A stretch of DNA of 38,056 nt from CAWAPS01 sp963783945 (GCA_963783945.1 CAWAPS010000009.1:1-38056); one strand, 5' to 3'; shown: positions 16,403 to 25,842, counted from the first letter of the stretch. Translations and numbers: made by a program. Notes: generated by a model not told the origin, from the sequence alone.

Positions 16403-17500
16403 TCAGAGCCCGTACAGCTGGGCGCAGTTCTTCCACAGGATCTTGGCCTTGTCTTCTTCACCAAGAGGCGTCAGCCACTCGTCAGTGAGGCTCTTTGAGT
16501 TCGGCCAGGTGGTCTCCGAGTGCGGGTAGTCGCTGGCCCACATGATGTTGTCGATGCCGATGTGGTGGCGCTCGCGCAATCCCACCGGATCTTCCATGAA
16601 TGTGCCGAAGACCTGCCGGCGGAAGTAATAGCTCGGCGGTTCCCTCAATTCGCTATTCGTCCAGTATCGGTGCTTCTCCCAGAGATGGTCCGAGTAGTAC
16701 TCGAAGAACGACATCCATCCGATCTGGCCCTCAACCGCTATGAACTTGAGGTCGGGGTACCGCTGCATGACTAGTCCGTGTATGAGCTCGGACACTGCCT
16801 CGGCCATGGTGAACTTGCTCATGACCAGTCCGGTCATGAACCGTGGTGCGCTCTCGTACAGGTTGGCCACAGGTGTGCCGGGACGCCTGCCCCCGACGTG
16901 CATGGCGACCGGAAGACCGGTGTCCAGGAACGCCTCCCACATCGGGTTCCAGCGCTCGCTGCCGTAGTCCTCGTCGACCGTTGGAAACAACGGAATGTAC
17001 GCGCCAGCTATCCCGGGCAGGCCGGCCGCCCGCCGCAATTCGGTTACGGCCATCTCAGGAGTATCGATCGGCACGCACGCCATCCCGAGCAACCGCTTCG
17101 GGGCGTATGAGGAGAAGTCCGACAGCCAGTTGTTGTACCCTCGAACGCTGTCGAGGCGCAGTGCGGGATCCTTGGAGGCCAACGGGCCGCCAACATAGAG
17201 CACCTCTGCATCGACGCCGTCGCTATCCATGTCCTTGACCCGCTCGGCTGGGACGGAGGCACCGGCGCGAGGTTCGCTCAGCTTGCGTACATTGAGGGTG
17301 AAGTCCTCAGGCTTCTTGCCGGCCAGGTTGCTCAAGGTGTTGACTGGCGTCCGGGCACCCTCGAATATCCGGAACACCCCCTCATCTGTCTCCTCCAGAA
17401 CAGGCGCACGGTCGCGGAATTCCGGGGAGAGGTACTGCTGCCATGCCTCATCCGGCATGGTCACATGACTGTCAGAAGAGATGAGGGTGAATTCGGACAT
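16403..17500 (-). CDS. Amidohydrolase-family metal-dependent hydrolase (amidohydrolase 2 type)
   Basis: A 365-residue TIM-barrel hydrolase or decarboxylase. It starts MSEFTLISSDSHVTMP with the DxH metal pair at D10/H12. It continues with a long helical insert, AGLPGIAGAYIPLFPTVDED, LPVAMHVGG with a metal-ligand His, and the C-terminal IMWASDYPHSETTWPN carrying the conserved Asp. The amidohydrolase_2 group includes ACMS- and resorcylate-type decarboxylases and lactone hydrolases acting in aromatic-compound breakdown, so this is a plausible catabolic enzyme. ATG 17500 is chosen because AGGAG lies about eight bases upstream and the DxH follows at the usual distance. The longer ORF to 17776 runs through a tail fragment of another amidohydrolase in a different frame. 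Intact. Confidence 0.85.
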   Translation of the reverse strand: MSEFTLISSDSHVTMPDEAWQQYLSPEFRDRAPVLEETDEGVFRIFEGARTPVNTLSNLAGKKPEDFTLNVRKLSEPRAGASVPAERVKDMDSDGVDAEVLYVGGPLASKDPALRLDSVRGYNNWLSDFSSYAPKRLLGMACVPIDTPEMAVTELRRAAGLPGIAGAYIPLFPTVDEDYGSERWNPMWEAFLDTGLPVAMHVGGRRPGTPVANLYESAPRFMTGLVMSKFTMAEAVSELIHGLVMQRYPDLKFIAVEGQIGWMSFFEYYSDHLWEKHRYWTNSELREPPSYYFRRQVFGTFMEDPVGLRERHHIGIDNIMWASDYPHSETTWPNSKSLTDEWLTPLGEEDKAKILWKNCAQLYGL

Positions 17501-17627
17501 CACAGGACTCCTGTCTGGCAACCGTTTATTGTTAAGGTTACGCGGCCAGTCTTTTGCCAGCAAGAGTGGCGTTGCCGAGCAGATGGACACGGCTATCCCC
17601 ACCACGACCGGTATCGCCGGGGGCCCC

Positions 17628-17743
17628 CGGGAACCGGAACAGATCGCTGGCGTCCTTCCAGGCCAGGCGCTCCGTGGCGTCCTCGTCGAGGTAGGTCGTG
17701 CCCTTCGCGAACTCGGCCTGCGGGTTCGGCCACACCGACTCGA
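17628..17743 (-). pseudogene. C-terminal remnant of a second amidohydrolase
   Basis: This frame reads ESVWPNPQAEFAKG, TTYLDEDATERL and AWKDASDLFRFP. It matches position by position the end of the intact neighbour (SETTWPNSKSLTDEW, then LGEEDKAKILWKNCAQLYG): acid, WPN, a spacer, an acidic helix, W-K and a final L-[FY]. Nothing recognisable of the ~330 residues normally in front is present. It lies on the same strand, about 130 bases upstream of the intact gene. It is either a relic of a tandem duplication or of a second paralog. Confidence 0.6.
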
Positions 17744-18553
17744 TTGATCTACGGTTCCGTCCGTCGCACGTGCCAATCGTCAGCACTCAGCCCGTCGCCC
17801 CTCGGCGGGCCTGGCCATCCTCACCACATGAATAGCCTTGTCCGCCTCGCCGGCAAGCTTCTGAGCATCCGAGACGCCTGACCAGCCAGCCACACTCGGA
17901 CGCTGCCGCACGAGTCGGCACACAGAACATCACCAGTCGCTTACTCCGCAAGCAACCCGTAATCGGCTCGTTACGGATCACTGGCAGGCCGCCTAAGACG
18001 GGTCGAAGTTGGCCCAGGAGAACCTTCAAAGCGGTGGCGGACACTCTGTCGGTCGGTCGGTCGGTTGTGGCGTACGGCCGGCCGGGTGGTGATCCGCTCG
18101 ACGGGCCGACTCCCGTCGTTACGGCGCTCTGGCAGCCTGGCTGCGCTGGGTGCCTTGACGATCAGGTTTGCGATCCCTAGGTTCACGTAAGCTAACGCAG
18201 CGTATGGAGAGGCCGGACGCGGTTCTCCTGACCGGACTCCAGGGTGCGGTAATCCACCCTCGCCGCTATCGCTGGTGACCACCTTGGAGCCGCCGTCTTG
18301 GCTTGGGACTGAGTGATGGCCGGTCTTCGCCTGAGTCCTCATACCCGGCCCCTGATCGACGACATGGACCCCTATGTCCCGCCGGGAGGTGGGCTGGACC
18401 CTTCTTTGGCAACTGGCGACCTCCGAGCTGCGCCGCGGACGTTGTGTGTCCTTGACGGGATGGCCCGAGCCGACGAGGTGCGACGCACCCGTGAACTTGT
18501 TGCTCAACACCGGGCGGGTTGCGTCGTCGTGCAGGCTCGCTGCGATGACTTGA
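17744..18553. other. Long stretch without a recognised gene
   Basis: About 800 bases. Open frames on both strands (for example 17971-18561 on the minus strand) are arginine/serine-rich and carry no motif I know. A short GTCGGTCGGTCGGT run stands near 18050. I see no RNA gene or clear mobile-element end here. Confidence 0.35.
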
Positions 18554-18816
18554 CTATACAAAGTCCAGGATCGACAGGAACGGGCTATCCCGGGTTGGTA
18601 CGAGCTGGACTGGGAACACGTCCTCAGGACCAGGAAGCACTGGGAAGAAGTTCAAGGAGTCGACCTTGACCTTGACACGTCCCAGCCCGTCGAAGTGTGT
18701 CGGGTCGCGCTACTCAGCCACCTCGCGCCCACTGCAGGGCAGAAAGCGTTCTCGCTGAGCCAACCAGAACGACCCGGTGCTGCACCGGTTCGGCTGCCGC
18801 TAATCGGCATTTGCTA
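18554..18816 (+). pseudogene. Possible decayed coding fragment of unknown family
   Basis: On the + strand the frame reads IPGWYELDWEHVLRTRKHWE, then EVQGVDLDLDTSQPVEVCRV and ALLSHLAPTAGQ. This is more protein-like than other open frames nearby (tryptophan-rich, balanced acids and bases). It has no ATG, GTG or ribosome binding site in frame, and a TGA closes it at 18551-18553. It may be the tail of a lost gene. I do not recognise the family, and chance is possible. Confidence 0.25.
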
Positions 18817-19628
18817 GGGGCTGCGTCCCATGTACAGAGCAGTCACGAAGTGGCGAGTAACGGCCCCGCCAAAGTCTTGCTCGGCGATCTCCTCGATTTC
18901 CCGAAGGATCCGGTGTTGTTGGACAATCGGTTGACGGCGTATCACCACCATCGAGGCGTAGAGGGGCGACTAGCTGGCGGGAGTTGAGCACGACATCCCA
19001 AGGATCGATCTCCGAGCTGACATCGACCATTCCGGCCAGTGTCGCGAGCTCCTGACATCTTTGCTCGCTGTCGAGCGGAAACTCTGGTCGCCCCGGCTCA
19101 GCAAACTCTGCCGAGACTTTCGGAACTAGCGCACTCGTAGCTTCTAAGAACGGATCGGGCTTGGAACGGTCGAAGAACCGCGTCCACCACAGCGCCACCC
19201 AGCCCCCGGGACGTAGGACACGGCGGATGACCGCCATGCCCCTCACCTGGTCAACCCAGTGGAACGCAGTTGCGGACCAACAGATCGGCAGACGCATCGG
19301 CAAGGCTCGCATCCTCAAAGGAGGCGTTAATCACTGACAGGCGATCCGACTGGAAGCGGTCCGCCAAATGCCTAACGAGCGCCGGGTCGGGTTCCACGGC
19401 GACGACCTCAGCCCCAGCGGCCAGCAGGCGACGAGTGACCAAGCCCGTGCCGGGGCCGACCTCTACCACCCGTGCGCCAGGACGCAATCCACCAGGTTCA
19501 ACCAAGCGGTCGTAAACCCACCGAGGATATTCAGGCCGCCCAGCCTGGTAGCCCCCGGGGTCCAAACCGAACAGCGAACGGCCCTCGTCACGACCAAGTT
19601 CAGACAGCGGACCGCGGTCGGCCGACAC
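18814..19628 (-). pseudogene. Class I SAM-dependent methyltransferase, two frameshifts
   Basis: A UbiE/Methyltransf_11-like protein of about 270 residues spread over three frames. The first part (to about 19275) holds RSLFGLDPGGYQAGRPEYPR, motif I VVEVGPGTGLVTRRLLAAGA and EVVAVEPDPALV. The second (to about 18975) holds SATAFHWVDQVRGMAVIRRV and LRPGGWVALWWTRFFDRSKP. The third (to stop 18814-18816) reads LYASMVVIRRQPIVQQ, IEEIAEQDFGGAVTRHFVTA and LYMGRSP. The order is exactly that of the actinobacterial 'GYQAGRPxYP' methyltransferases. The second shift lies in a CCCC run. With the two shifts repaired the enzyme would be complete, so sequencing error is quite possible. Confidence 0.75.
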
Positions 19629-19827
19629 ACCTAGAACCTACCTCAGGGGCGGCCATCAGGACGCTCAAGGTGGGACGGAAGGAAAGCTCGGCCTGGCGCA
19701 TAACCGCGCCCAGGTCCATAAAACTCAGGCAGCGCATAGCGGCTCGGCGCTTGGCGGGCCGCCCACCGTCTCTCCCATATCGTCCGCCCAGAATGTTCAG
19801 GTTGGCTGGTGCGCGACCAGCCGTTCG

Positions 19828-22800
19828 CTACAGGCTCAGTTCTGGCCCTCCGGGGCGTGCTGAGTAATCGATGTGGAGATGGTGCTCGACCCGGTGGGGT
19901 TCCATCGTTCGCTCGTGCGCTTGCCGGACTCTGAGGTCTTTGAGCATGTCGTTGCAGATCGTGCTGGCTTGTTCCGCGAGCTCGACCCACTCGCTGGGGT
20001 TGATTCTGTCTGCCTTGCTTTCCAGCTGCCGGTCGGCGACCGTGATTTCTTTTCTCGCCCGGTCGGTCTGAGGGCTCCACCCGGTCCACGGCGGGCTGAA
20101 ACCGTCGTTGCGGTCAAGGACGGCTTCGATAGGTAGGGCGTGATGGCACCACACGGCCCGCCCGGCGGGCGAGTGCGGCGGCTCCCCCAGCCTCTCGACC
20201 TGGTGGCTGGGTGGCTGGTCGGCGAGCGCGCGCACCCGTTGGGGGCGGGTGTGGTCGAGGGCGGCGTCGAGCTGAGTGAGGGCTGATTCCAACTGGTGGT
20301 GTCGAGCGAGGCTGTCGTTGAGGGCCTGCTGACGTTCCTGCTGGTAGGCGGCGATCGTGGCCAGATGGTCCCGGAGGTCGCGTTCGGCGGTGACGGCTTG
20401 GTCGAGCCTGTCTTCGGCATGGGTCAGTCGAACTCGGGCGGCGGCGATGGCGTCGTGGTCGCGCCGTCCCCACCGTCGCCGGGCCGCTTCATACAGACCT
20501 TCCTGGCTGTTGGCGGCTGACTGTTCGGCGTCGTGGCGCGCGGTGAGAAGACCGGGGAGCTGCCGGCGGGCCTGCAGCCACTCTTTGGCCCGATCGGCAG
20601 GTATCGAGGCGTCGAGCTGTTCGAGCTGTTCGGTGGTAGTAGCGCGAGCGTGGCGGAGCTTGTCGATCCCAAAGGCGAGGGGATCATCGGTTTGGACGCC
20701 CCCGATTAGAACGTCGGCCCAGTGGTCGTCGAGGCGGTCGTGCAGTCTCGTGAGGTCTTCTCGTCGCCAACCCTCGGCGTGCTCGAATCGCTCGAAGACG
20801 TCCCGGGCCTGCTCGAGCACGGTGACCCGCAACGCGATCTCCTCGAGTCTGGCCCGAGCATCCTCGACGCACTGAAGGTCTTCGGCGAGCTTGTCGTCGA
20901 GCCGGCGACGCTGTTCGCGACCCTGCTTCCGAAGTCCGGCTAGAGCACTGAGATCGTCGACCCGACGGGCGGTGTGGGCGGCGATGGCCTCCATGTTGGC
21001 CAGCCGGGCTTGGGCCGGAGCCTGCTCCTTGACGGCCGCGGCCAGGTCGTCTCGACGGTCGGCGGGCCGACCAGCCAGGACCCGCTCGTGCATGGCGATC
21101 TGCTCGCGCAGTTCCCAATCCAGGGTCCAGGGGTCGCTTCTGGCGGCCAGGGTCTGATCGGGCTGGCGGGCCAGCGCGTCGGCGACGATGTCCCTGGGTT
21201 CGCGCTGGTCGGCCAGGACGCCGCCATGGTCAATGGTGACCAGCTGTTTGGTGTTCCAGGTGTGGGTGGGCAGACGGGAGCGGGATTGGCCGGTATAGCC
21301 CCGGTAGGCGTCAAGGGCCGAGCTGCCCAGCAGGTGGCAGGCCTCCCAAGTACCTCCCTGTGCCCCATCTACGGTGCGAGCCCATGAGTGGGACATGTTG
21401 GGTGCACCGTCCTTGCGGGCGCCGGCCACGAACGCGGACGGAAGAACCGCGGCTACACCTCCGCTGTCAAGGCGGACGGCCAGCCCGGCCGGTTCGGCTC
21501 CGGTGACGGTGGCGGTGATGCCGTTGACCAGCCGGCTGCCCGTGGGCCCGCAGCGGGCGTGCAGCAGCACCCGGTCCCCCACCCGGTACTCCCTCTCGCT
21601 GGTCCACCCCGGCCCGGTCATGGCGGAACCAGAGAGCTGGCCGCTGTCGGCCAGGCGGGCCCGGATGCGGTCAGCGAGGTCCTCGGCGTCGGCATGGGAG
21701 ACCACCAGCGCCGCCACCTGATCGGCGCCGCAGCGGTCGATGTCATCACAAACGGCCTCCGCTATGGCCCGGCGGGTTTGGGCCGGGCTGGCGTGCTCGT
21801 GTTCCCACCCGTGTACGGCCCGCAGTTCCTGGGATGCGGACGGGTCGCCGCCGCGGAGCAGGTCGAGCGCTTGGCGGTCGGCGGCGTCAACCTGACGGCG
21901 GTTGACCGTCAGTCGGGCCGACGGAATCACGCCACTGGTGGCGAGCTGCTCGATGTGATCGGCTGCGCCGCCGGCGCCCACCGGCTGCGATTGGCGGGGA
22001 TCGCCCAGCACCCATATCGACCCGTCCGGGCAGGCGTCCACGGCGGCCAGGACGGCCTCCACCTCGTGGGTGGGGGTCTGGGAGATCTCATCGAGCACCA
22101 CCGCCGTCCCGGCGGCCAGCGGCCCGTCGGATAGGTCGATGCGCAGCCGGGCGATGGTCCTGGCGTCGAGGCCGGCGCCGGCCAGCTCGGCCACCGCCTT
22201 GGCCGTGGTGGCCACCGCCACCACCGGCCGACCATCGGACGCGGCGGCCTGGGCGGCGGTGTGCAGCATCGTCGTCTTCCCGTAACCGGCGGGCGACAGA
22301 ACGGCCCGCAGGCTGCCCCCCTCACCGGCAAGCACCCGCACCGCTGTCACCTGATCGTCCCCCAGGCCCGGCGCGGCGCCCAGCGCGGCCTCCACCGCCA
22401 CCTCGCCGATGACCGGGGCGGAGCGGGCGGCCAGGGTGTCCATCAGAGCCAGGGTGCGGTCCTCCAGCGCCCGGTGCGCTGCCGTGGACCACTCTGCCGG
22501 CCGACGCCGGCCCGCCTCCGCATCGGAAGTGAGGCGCACCGCCAGCTCCGAGTCGACGAACCGCCCGGCCATGGCTGTGATGTCCTCCACCGACAGGCGG
22601 CCGCCCGAAATGGCACATAGATGCTCCACCACATCCGCTTTCGTGAAGCGGGCCGACCTCGAGCACAGCCCGATCTCCGGGTCGACCAGGGCAACGGTGA
22701 CCTCCTCCCAGTTCGGCGGCTCCAACAGGGGACGGTCGCCACGGACCGCCCGGTCCAGGTCGGCGCCGATCCCGAGCCCGACCTGTTCCGCTTCGTGCTG

Positions 22801-23661
22801 CCAGCGCCCAGCCAGCAGCGACGGGGTCAGCGAATGGTCCTTGGTTGTCCTGGTGGCCAGGGACGCCTCGTCATCGGCTTGCATCCGCAGCGTCGGCGAC
22901 TCATAGACCGCCCCTTTCGCTTCGAGCTCGGCCTCGATCTGGGCACTGCGCTTGGAGAACGCCCGCAACTGGGCCCGGGTGAAGCCCTCCATCTCCCGGG
23001 TGTTGCGACAGTCCGGCCCCCACACCACCCCCAACTCCCTCGACAGGGTCCGTTGCAGATGGTTCTGGTAGATCGAACCGGCCGCCCTCCCCCACTCAAA
23101 CAGCGGGCCCGCGTCGAATGCCACGTGGCGGCCGTCCCCAATGCGCTGCACCAGGTTCGGGACCAGGCAGTGCGTATGCATCTGAGGATCGCCCTCCCGG
23201 CTGCTGCGATGCACGAACCCCGCCACCACCCAACCGCCGGTGCCTACCCGATGACGGACTCCCTTTGACTGCACCCGAGCCAGCGAGGCGCGGTCCTCCA
23301 AGAACTCCAACGCCGTCGCCACTGCCTCCCGGTGAGCCGCCGCAACAACCTCGGCCACTGGCTCGGACCCGAGCGCCCACAACAACGACACGCTTTTGGG
23401 GGCCGAGAACGTCAAGTCGAACGCCAGCACCGAACGAGGCCGGGACCCCGCCAGCAGATCCACACCGGTGATCGGGTGCTTCCCATCCACCAGGTCCCGT
23501 AGCCCGTCGGCTTCCACCACACCGGACAGTCCGAGGCCCTCCGCCCACCGGCCCGCCCACACCCCCGGCGACTCCCCCACCCCCGCGTAGTACTCGTCAA
23601 CGCCCAACGCCACCGACGAAATCAAATACTCCGCATTCGTCAAACCTGTCACCGTCAACAC
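19828..23661 (-). CDS. MobF-family conjugative relaxase-helicase (TrwC/TraA-like)
   Basis: A 1277-residue relaxase. The N-terminal domain has the tyrosine pair Y24/Y25 (GVDEYYAG), the SAPKSVSLLW block (86-95) and a three-histidine metal site (H151, H162, H164; GDPQMHTHCLVPN). It nicks the transfer origin and stays linked to the DNA. A superfamily-1 helicase follows: Walker A SPAGYGKTT (456-464), Walker B VVLDEISQ (D524/E525), LGDPRQSQPVGAGG and a late motif RTVDGAQGGTW. The last ~350 residues form charged coiled coils (ARLEEIALRVTVLEQ, HHQLESALTQLDAAL). GTG 23661 is chosen because it overlaps the stop of the upstream HTH gene and gives the usual relaxase start; GTG 23652 is an alternative. 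It is the last gene of a four-gene overlapping operon. No coupling protein or secretion genes are in view. Confidence 0.9.
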   Translation of the reverse strand: MLTVTGLTNAEYLISSVALGVDEYYAGVGESPGVWAGRWAEGLGLSGVVEADGLRDLVDGKHPITGVDLLAGSRPRSVLAFDLTFSAPKSVSLLWALGSEPVAEVVAAAHREAVATALEFLEDRASLARVQSKGVRHRVGTGGWVVAGFVHRSSREGDPQMHTHCLVPNLVQRIGDGRHVAFDAGPLFEWGRAAGSIYQNHLQRTLSRELGVVWGPDCRNTREMEGFTRAQLRAFSKRSAQIEAELEAKGAVYESPTLRMQADDEASLATRTTKDHSLTPSLLAGRWQHEAEQVGLGIGADLDRAVRGDRPLLEPPNWEEVTVALVDPEIGLCSRSARFTKADVVEHLCAISGGRLSVEDITAMAGRFVDSELAVRLTSDAEAGRRRPAEWSTAAHRALEDRTLALMDTLAARSAPVIGEVAVEAALGAAPGLGDDQVTAVRVLAGEGGSLRAVLSPAGYGKTTMLHTAAQAAASDGRPVVAVATTAKAVAELAGAGLDARTIARLRIDLSDGPLAAGTAVVLDEISQTPTHEVEAVLAAVDACPDGSIWVLGDPRQSQPVGAGGAADHIEQLATSGVIPSARLTVNRRQVDAADRQALDLLRGGDPSASQELRAVHGWEHEHASPAQTRRAIAEAVCDDIDRCGADQVAALVVSHADAEDLADRIRARLADSGQLSGSAMTGPGWTSEREYRVGDRVLLHARCGPTGSRLVNGITATVTGAEPAGLAVRLDSGGVAAVLPSAFVAGARKDGAPNMSHSWARTVDGAQGGTWEACHLLGSSALDAYRGYTGQSRSRLPTHTWNTKQLVTIDHGGVLADQREPRDIVADALARQPDQTLAARSDPWTLDWELREQIAMHERVLAGRPADRRDDLAAAVKEQAPAQARLANMEAIAAHTARRVDDLSALAGLRKQGREQRRRLDDKLAEDLQCVEDARARLEEIALRVTVLEQARDVFERFEHAEGWRREDLTRLHDRLDDHWADVLIGGVQTDDPLAFGIDKLRHARATTTEQLEQLDASIPADRAKEWLQARRQLPGLLTARHDAEQSAANSQEGLYEAARRRWGRRDHDAIAAARVRLTHAEDRLDQAVTAERDLRDHLATIAAYQQERQQALNDSLARHHQLESALTQLDAALDHTRPQRVRALADQPPSHQVERLGEPPHSPAGRAVWCHHALPIEAVLDRNDGFSPPWTGWSPQTDRARKEITVADRQLESKADRINPSEWVELAEQASTICNDMLKDLRVRQAHERTMEPHRVEHHLHIDYSARPGGPELSL

Positions 23662-24428
23662 CCGAAACCAACACCATCCACCACCAGGACCGCCATCACC
23701 CCAGCGCCCGTCCACCCCCCAACCCCGACAAGCCAAACCGGCACAGACACCTGCCACCCCTTCGGGGAGGCCACCGCCAACGCCGTCACGACGACACCGA
23801 CCCGAGTTCGAACGTCTCCTGTCCTGGGCATCGCAGCGAGGAGCCGGGCTGGCCGGACGAGTCCTCCGAGCGCCCGGGCCCGCCAAGGCGGACCTTCCTC
23901 GTGGATGACATCAGAGCTGTGGGGACGCAAGTCTGCTCCGACTACATGGCGGCCCCGCCGGGCGGGTGCCACCTCCTCCAGGCGTGATGACTCGATGTGC
24001 GGCAAATCCATACACGGTGACGCCACACCGGCTGAGGCCGTGTCCGGCTGCACTGTCGATGGTGACTGCATGAGTGGCCCAGCCGTACCTGGTCGAACGA
24101 CCGCCAGCCCCGCGACCGGGTGGAGCTGGTAGATCAACAGACCGAAGCGGCCCCCCGAACCCCGCTCCCTGGAGATGGCCACCAGGCCGCGCTCACGCAG
24201 GACGGCCAACGCGCTCGCCGCGGTGCTCGGGTTGATCCCCAGACGTTCAGCCACCTGGCGGGCCGAGGTTCGGGCCACCAGCCGGCCGTCCTCGACCACA
24301 GCGTCCAAGGCGACCTCTTCGAGGACCACCCACACCGCAGGCCGCAGAGACCGCCGCAGCGGCCGGCATTCAGCCAACAGCAACACCGCATTGCCGCTCG
24401 ATCCCGCGTCTTCGCCGGCTGGGATCAC
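23655..24428 (-). CDS. Winged-helix DNA-binding protein of the mobile element
   Basis: A 257-residue protein. The N-terminal ~90 residues form a winged helix (TSARQVAERLGINPSTAASA, ALAVLRERGLVAISRERG, GSGGRFGLLIYQL) of the MarR/GntR-like kind. The C-terminal half is low in recognisable structure: a linker with several prolines, then an arginine-rich part, then hydrophobic Val/Gly-rich sequence. Its start GTG 24428 overlaps the upstream gene's TGA (GTGA) and its stop overlaps the relaxase GTG. This arrangement suggests coupled translation and a role in controlling transfer or copy state of the element. The exact function is unknown. The tail may be non-conserved. Confidence 0.6.
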   Translation of the reverse strand: MIPAGEDAGSSGNAVLLLAECRPLRRSLRPAVWVVLEEVALDAVVEDGRLVARTSARQVAERLGINPSTAASALAVLRERGLVAISRERGSGGRFGLLIYQLHPVAGLAVVRPGTAGPLMQSPSTVQPDTASAGVASPCMDLPHIESSRLEEVAPARRGRHVVGADLRPHSSDVIHEEGPPWRARALGGLVRPARLLAAMPRTGDVRTRVGVVVTALAVASPKGWQVSVPVWLVGVGGWTGAGVMAVLVVDGVGFGC

Positions 24429-24760
24429 GGTGCCGTTCGCGGTTCGCGGGTCACGCCGGCGAAGTCGAGGTAGAGCCGGTAGGAGCGGGTCTCGAAACGA
24501 TCACCCGAGATGTCGCCGAGCTCGACCACCACGCCGTCCCGTCGCAGCAGCGCGATGCGCCGCCCCACCGTGTCCTTAGAGACGCCCACGCGACGGCCGA
24601 TGTCGCGGTAGCTCGCGGCGACCACGATCCCCTCAGGCGAGTCCGTGGCGTGGGCAGCCATGTCCAAAAGGACCAGCAGCGCATCAGGGCCCAGCCGATA
24701 GCCCAAGTCCAACGCCCGCGGATCCAACCCCAGCCGAAAGTCGCCGGGATCAGCCGACAC
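24425..24760 (-). CDS. Small winged-helix protein of the mobile element
   Basis: A 111-residue protein built around a helix-turn-helix: GPDALLVLLDMAAHATDSPE, IVVAASYRDIGRRVGVSKDT, VGRRIALLRRDGVVVELG, then a two-strand wing (FETRSYRLYLDF). This resembles replication-initiator-like or MarR-type wHTH proteins found upstream of relaxases in actinobacterial elements. The start is GTG 24760, overlapping the end of the excisionase-like gene by 11 bases; the stop overlaps the next gene by 4. Likely DNA-binding regulator. Confidence in the coding status is good, in the role low. Confidence 0.65.
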   Translation of the reverse strand: MSADPGDFRLGLDPRALDLGYRLGPDALLVLLDMAAHATDSPEGIVVAASYRDIGRRVGVSKDTVGRRIALLRRDGVVVELGDISGDRFETRSYRLYLDFAGVTREPRTAP

Positions 24761-24974
24761 GATCCGCCCCCAGCGGCTCGGCCAGGCCGGCCAGGCGCAT
24801 CAACGCCGCCTTGGGCACCCGCAGCCGCCGGCCGAACTCCACCACCGGCACCCCCCGCTCACCCCCGGTGCTCCGCCACATCCGCGCCAACTCGTACGCC
24901 TGGTTACGGCCGATCCGCAGGATCTGGGCTGCCTCCTCCAAGGTCAAGAAATCCGGAGCATCCGCCAGAACCAT
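24750..24974 (-). CDS. Excisionase-like helix-turn-helix protein
   Basis: A protein of about 74 residues with a MerR/excisionase-type HTH: DFLTLEEAAQILRIGRNQAY, ELARMWRSTGGERGVPVVEF and GRRLRVPKAALMRLAG. This is the HTH_17 pattern (helix-turn-helix, then the 'PVVEFGRRLRVPKAAL' wing). Such proteins act as recombination directionality factors that bend attachment-site DNA during excision, or as small repressors. It is first in the relaxase operon and divergent from the XRE-integrase pair, as expected for an excisionase. ATG 24974 follows a GGGGAGGG; GTG 24977 is one codon upstream. A promoter is visible at 25024-25052. Confidence 0.75.
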   Translation of the reverse strand: MVLADAPDFLTLEEAAQILRIGRNQAYELARMWRSTGGERGVPVVEFGRRLRVPKAALMRLAGLAEPLGADRVG

Positions 24975-25023
24975 CACACCCTCCCCACCAGGGACCTACC
25001 ATTGACGCGAAACTGTCTCGCCC

Positions 25024-25052
25024 ATAGTATGGCTCAGGCGAGCGACGAACAA
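25024..25052 (-). promoter_or_regulatory. Candidate promoter of the excisionase-relaxase operon
   Basis: Read on the minus strand: TTGTTC (25052-25047), a spacer of exactly 17 bases, then TACTAT (25029-25024), about 50 bases before the excisionase-like start. Both hexamers are close to the sigma-70 consensus and the spacing is ideal. The stretch also lies between the inverted arms TCGCC (25018-25022) and GGCGA (25037-25041), so a regulator (XRE or excisionase) could bind over the -10 region. Confidence 0.55.
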
Positions 25053-25101
25053 CACTGGTGTAATCCTCGCTCTGTCATCGAGTTGCGACAAGGGAGAAAC
25101 A

Positions 25102-25842
25102 GTGCCAAGACGCAGACCCGAGACCCTCCCGCCCACCTGGACCCCCAACCAGGTCGTCGCCGGCAACCTCGCCCGGCTACGACAACGCCGCGGCCTCACT
25201 CAAGCCGAGGTGGCCCGGCTCCTCACGTCCGTGGCCGGCAATCAATGGAGCGAAGCGATGGTCGCCCATGCCGAACGATCCGTGACCGGCAACCGGGTCC
25301 GCGAGTTCACCGCCGACGACCTCGTCACCTTGGCCCGGGCCTTTGACGTCCCCGTGCTCTACTTCCTCACCCCGCCCCCCAAAGGCATCTTCGTCCACGT
25401 TCCCGGTTCCCGCATCGACACCCTGACCATGCTCGACGCCGTCCTGGGCCGACCCGACAACCTCTCCGAATGGGAAACCCTCCTCGACGAATGGAACTTC
25501 GCCCCAGACGAAGAACTCCCATACCCCCTCTCCCAAAGACGGCGCCAACAGATTCGGGTCGTGGCCGGAGAGATCGCCCTCATCCGTGCTCACCACATCA
25601 TCCGCCGGCACTTCAAGGGCAACCTGATGGAACTGCAGAACACGCTCCGATCCGTCGCCGACCTAGTCTTCGAGATCGAAAAGCATGAGGTCCTCGCCGA
25701 CCTCGACGAAGACGAACAGATCCGCCGCATCGAAGCCCTGCGAGCCAGCATCGCCAAAGGCGACAGGATCGCCGACGCCAACGAACAATTCTTCGAAGAG
25801 AGCGTCGCCGAATCCGAGAGACGACAGCCGGGAGGCACGTAA
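25102..25842 (+). CDS. XRE-family transcriptional regulator
   Basis: A 246-residue protein with an N-terminal Cro/C1-type HTH (VVAGNLARLRQRRGLTQAEV, ARLLTSVAGNQWSEAMVAHA, then FTADDLVTLARAFDVPVLYF). An alpha-helical C-terminal half follows (EIALIRAHHIIRRHFKGNLM, ELQNTLRSVADLVFEIEKHE, IRRIEALRASIAKGD). The layout is that of actinobacterial element regulators that sit directly before the integrase. It probably controls int and the divergent excisionase-relaxase operon. The GTG start at 25102 has AAGGGAGAAAC in front. Its stop TAA shares one base with the integrase ATG (TAATG), so the two are coupled. Which ligand or event relieves repression is unknown. Confidence 0.82.
   Translation: MPRRRPETLPPTWTPNQVVAGNLARLRQRRGLTQAEVARLLTSVAGNQWSEAMVAHAERSVTGNRVREFTADDLVTLARAFDVPVLYFLTPPPKGIFVHVPGSRIDTLTMLDAVLGRPDNLSEWETLLDEWNFAPDEELPYPLSQRRRQQIRVVAGEIALIRAHHIIRRHFKGNLMELQNTLRSVADLVFEIEKHEVLADLDEDEQIRRIEALRASIAKGDRIADANEQFFEESVAESERRQPGGT

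Noticed and set aside
19600..19830. Short direct repeat CCTCAGGG shared with 27095-27102 as att sites
   Set aside because: Only 8 bp match, which is expected by chance in GC-rich DNA.
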